Shown here: piece after piece, positions 6,793 to 8,376 of the stretch
Position numbering within the stretch: the stretch's first letter is position 1
Layout: every line of letters begins with the position of its first letter
Assembly (NCBI GenBank): GCA_031286555.1
Contig: JAITUD010000237.1
Location: 1-8,376, forward strand
Reading direction: 5' to 3'
Source: Microbacterium sp.
GTDB lineage: Bacteria > Actinomycetota > Actinomycetes > Actinomycetales > Microbacteriaceae
Length of the DNA stretch: 8,376 nucleotides
The notes under the pieces: generated by a model
What the model saw: the letters and a program-made list of their open reading frames with translations, nothing else
Told to the model about the DNA's origin: nothing
The model's database searches: none
Program-made: the position numbers and the translations under genes

Positions 6793-6815
6793 GATGAGAC
6801 GGCATGTGCGCAGAA

Positions 6816-6846
6816 TGCAACTGACGTTGCAACATATGCACAACGT
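6816..6846. promoter_or_regulatory. Candidate operator in the divergent kdgK/dehydratase promoter region
   Basis: TGCAAC-TGAC-GTTGCA at 6816-6831 is a dyad with perfect 6-base arms. It overlaps a second palindrome, GTTGCAAC (6826-6833), and ACGTTG (6824-6829) is answered by CAACGT (6841-6846). TGCAAC also recurs as a direct repeat at 6816 and 6828. The cluster lies 24 bases from the kdgK start and 14 bases from the dehydratase start, so one factor could control both arms. Arm length and spacing suit a dimeric winged-helix repressor (GntR or IclR type), but the regulator is not in the window. Core promoter elements are weak: CAGAAT (6811-6816) is one possible -10 for the + strand. Confidence 0.55.
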
Positions 6847-6860
6847 GAGGAGAGTGTGAG

Positions 6861-8114
6861 ATGAACGACCTGAACGACGAGCTGCTGACCGCACGGGACA
6901 AGGGCCTCCCGGTGCGCGCCATCGGCATGACCGCATCCGCCTTCCTCGCGACGAAGCCTCGCCTCGACGAGTTCTGGACGCCCCTGATCGTGCTCGACGA
7001 CGCGGCGATGCGGGCGAACGTCGCCACCATGGCCGGCTGGTGCGCAGAGCGCGGCCTGGAGATCATGCCGCACGGCAAGACGACGATGGCCCCCGACCTG
7101 TGGCAGCGCCAGCTCGACGCCGGTGCCCTCGGCATCACCCTCGCGACCATGGGTCAGGTGCGCACCGCGCGCGACTTCGGCTTCGACTCGATCATGCTCG
7201 CGAACGCCGCGGTCGACGCCCGCTCGCTGGCCTGGCTCGCCGGCGAGCTCGCCGACCCCGGCTTCCGCTTCGTGTGCTGGGCCGACTCGCTCGCCACGGT
7301 CGATGCGATGGAGCGCGGCCTGCGCGCGGTCGGCGTGCCCCGCCCGGTCGACGTCTGCGTCGAACTGGGCGCCGCGGGCGGACGCACCGGCGCCCGCTCC
7401 CCGGAGGAGGCCGTGGCCGTCGCGGAGCGGCTCGCGGCATCCGACGTGCTGCGCCTGGCCGGCGTCGCCGGCTACGAGGGCAGCCTCGCGCACGACCGCT
7501 CCGACGCGGGGCTCGCCGCCGTGCGCTCCTACCTCGAGGCGCAGCTCGCGCTGCACCGCACGATCACGCCGCTCTACAGCGACGGCGACGTGTACGTCAC
7601 CGCCGGCGGCAGCGCCTACTTCGAGAGCGTCGCCGACGTCTGGTCCGGCGCCGAGCGCGACGGACGCACCCGCTTCGTGCTGCGCTCCGGCGCCTACATC
7701 GTGCACGACGACGGCTTCTACCGCGGCATCTCGCCGTTCGACGAGGGTGGCAGCGGCGAGGGCCCGCACTTCGTCAACGCGATGCACGGCATCGCGCGGG
7801 TCGTGTCCAGCCCCGAGCCGGGTCTCGCGCTGGTGGATGCCGGCAAGCGCGACTTCCCCTACGACGAGGGCCTGCCCATCCCGCGCGCCGCGGCCGACGA
7901 TCTCGCCGGTCCCTGGGGCCCCGTCGACGCGTCCCTCTCCGCGATGAACGACCAGCACTCCTATGTGCGGCCCGCCGAGCCGCTCACGGTTGGCTCGGTC
8001 GTGCGGTTCGGCCTCTCGCACCCGTGCACCGCCTTCGACAAGTGGCGTGTGCTGCCCGTGATCGACTCCCTCGAGTCCGGCGTGGTCACCGGCCTCGTCC
8101 GCACGTACTTCTGA
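6861..8114 (+). CDS. PLP-dependent D-amino acid dehydratase/deaminase, DSD1 / D-threonine aldolase fold
   Basis: A 417-residue fold-type III PLP enzyme with an alanine-racemase-like barrel followed by a D-serine dehydratase-like C-terminal domain. The PLP-binding Lys73 is in MPHGKTTMAP. DAGKRDFPYDEGLP (326-339) and NDQHSYV (363-369) are family marks. His387 and Cys389 in LSHPCTAFDKW form the HxC pair that binds the catalytic divalent metal in eukaryotic D-serine dehydratase. Such enzymes remove water and ammonia from beta-hydroxy D-amino acids. Beside kdgK and eda, the best fitting substrate is D-glucosaminate, giving 2-keto-3-deoxygluconate and ammonia (the EC 4.3.1.9 reaction). That substrate is inference; D-serine or D-threonine remain possible. 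The start at 6861 has a Shine-Dalgarno GAGGAG (6847-6852), 8 bases away. The downstream deacylase follows after 8 bases, so the two are co-transcribed. Confidence 0.9.
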   Translation: MNDLNDELLTARDKGLPVRAIGMTASAFLATKPRLDEFWTPLIVLDDAAMRANVATMAGWCAERGLEIMPHGKTTMAPDLWQRQLDAGALGITLATMGQVRTARDFGFDSIMLANAAVDARSLAWLAGELADPGFRFVCWADSLATVDAMERGLRAVGVPRPVDVCVELGAAGGRTGARSPEEAVAVAERLAASDVLRLAGVAGYEGSLAHDRSDAGLAAVRSYLEAQLALHRTITPLYSDGDVYVTAGGSAYFESVADVWSGAERDGRTRFVLRSGAYIVHDDGFYRGISPFDEGGSGEGPHFVNAMHGIARVVSSPEPGLALVDAGKRDFPYDEGLPIPRAAADDLAGPWGPVDASLSAMNDQHSYVRPAEPLTVGSVVRFGLSHPCTAFDKWRVLPVIDSLESGVVTGLVRTYF

Positions 8115-8122
8115 GGAGCACC

Positions 8123-8376
8123 ATGTCCGGTCGTACAGTTCTCCGTGGCGGATCGGTCGTCTCGCCTGCGGGTGTGACGCGCGCCGACGTCGCCATCGAC
8201 GGGGCGACGATCAGCGCGGTCGGCGAAGTTCCGGAGCAGCCCGGCGACGTCGTCATCGACGCGACCGGCCGTCTGATCCTCCCCGGCTTCATCGATTCGC
8301 ACGCCCATGCCGACGGCCTGCTGCAGGACGCGGAGGTGACCACGTCGCTGCTGCGCCAGGGTGTCACCACCGTCAT
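8123..8376 (+). CDS. N-acyl-D-amino-acid deacylase (amidohydrolase), N-terminal part
   Basis: Partial gene: 84 full codons before the window edge. The N-terminal beta-sandwich of amidohydrolases is visible (VLRGGSVVSPAG, 6-17; DATGRLILPGFID, 47-59), followed by the metal-binding HxH motif in DSHAHADG (His60, His62). QGVTTV (79-84) is typical of D-aminoacylases. The family hydrolyses N-acyl-D-amino acids to a carboxylate and the free D-amino acid in the cytoplasm. In this setting it would supply the dehydratase upstream, for example by deacetylating N-acetyl-D-glucosaminate. The start at 8123 has GGAG at 8115-8118, immediately after the preceding TGA, so translation is probably coupled. The Cys/Lys metal-bridging residues and the insertion domain that would confirm the subfamily lie past the edge. 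Other amidohydrolases such as dihydroorotase-like or imidazolonepropionase-like proteins are less likely. Confidence 0.82.
   Translation, partial: MSGRTVLRGGSVVSPAGVTRADVAIDGATISAVGEVPEQPGDVVIDATGRLILPGFIDSHAHADGLLQDAEVTTSLLRQGVTTV

Noticed and set aside
4387..6864. An 825-codon open frame on the + strand
   Set aside because: It runs antisense through eda and kdgK and out of frame through the symporter, is rich in Arg, Ala, His and Gly, and has no domain. This is the usual shadow of high-GC coding DNA.
6786..8021. A 411-codon open frame opposite the PLP enzyme
   Set aside because: Composition is Arg/Gly/Ala/His/Val-rich with no motif, and it is fully antisense to a clear enzyme gene.

Overview
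The window is GC-rich, uses GAC, CTG and GCC/GCG codons almost throughout, and is densely packed with genes. This suggests a high-GC actinomycete, most likely Microbacteriaceae (Microbacterium-like). That placement is an inference from base and codon style, not from a marker gene. There are no RNA genes, insertion sequences, CRISPR arrays or attachment sites that I can support. The longest stretch without a gene is about 140 bases.

Region A (1-2497, + strand) is the end of an osmoprotectant (glycine betaine/proline type) ABC importer operon. It holds the C-terminal CBS domains of the ATPase (proV, cut by the window edge), the permease (proW, overlapping proV by one base) and a substrate-binding lipoprotein (proX). 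A long near-perfect hairpin at 2513-2558 separates it from the convergent operon to its right.

Region B (2561-5191) is a divergent unit. A YheO/DauR-type regulator (PAS_6 plus HTH_22) and a small single-domain rhodanese lie on the - strand and are coupled by a 4-base ATGA overlap. A metabolite:H+ symporter (MHS family of the MFS) lies on the + strand. The 139-base AT-rich control region between them carries two ACA/TGT dyads and a plausible promoter. The layout suggests that the regulator controls the transporter and itself; the substrate is unknown.

Region C (5262-8376) is a second divergent unit, set off from the symporter by another hairpin at 5216-5253. On the - strand are a 2-keto-3-deoxygluconate kinase (kdgK) and a KDPG-type aldolase (eda). 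On the + strand are a PLP-dependent D-amino acid dehydratase/deaminase of the DSD1/D-threonine aldolase fold and an N-acyl-D-amino-acid deacylase cut by the right edge. Placed in series these four enzymes give a route from an N-acylated D-2-amino sugar acid, most simply N-acetyl-D-glucosaminate: deacetylation, dehydration/deamination to 2-keto-3-deoxygluconate, phosphorylation, then cleavage to pyruvate and glyceraldehyde-3-phosphate. This is the most interesting hypothesis in the window. A compact dyad (TGCAAC-N4-GTTGCA) between the two arms is the probable operator.
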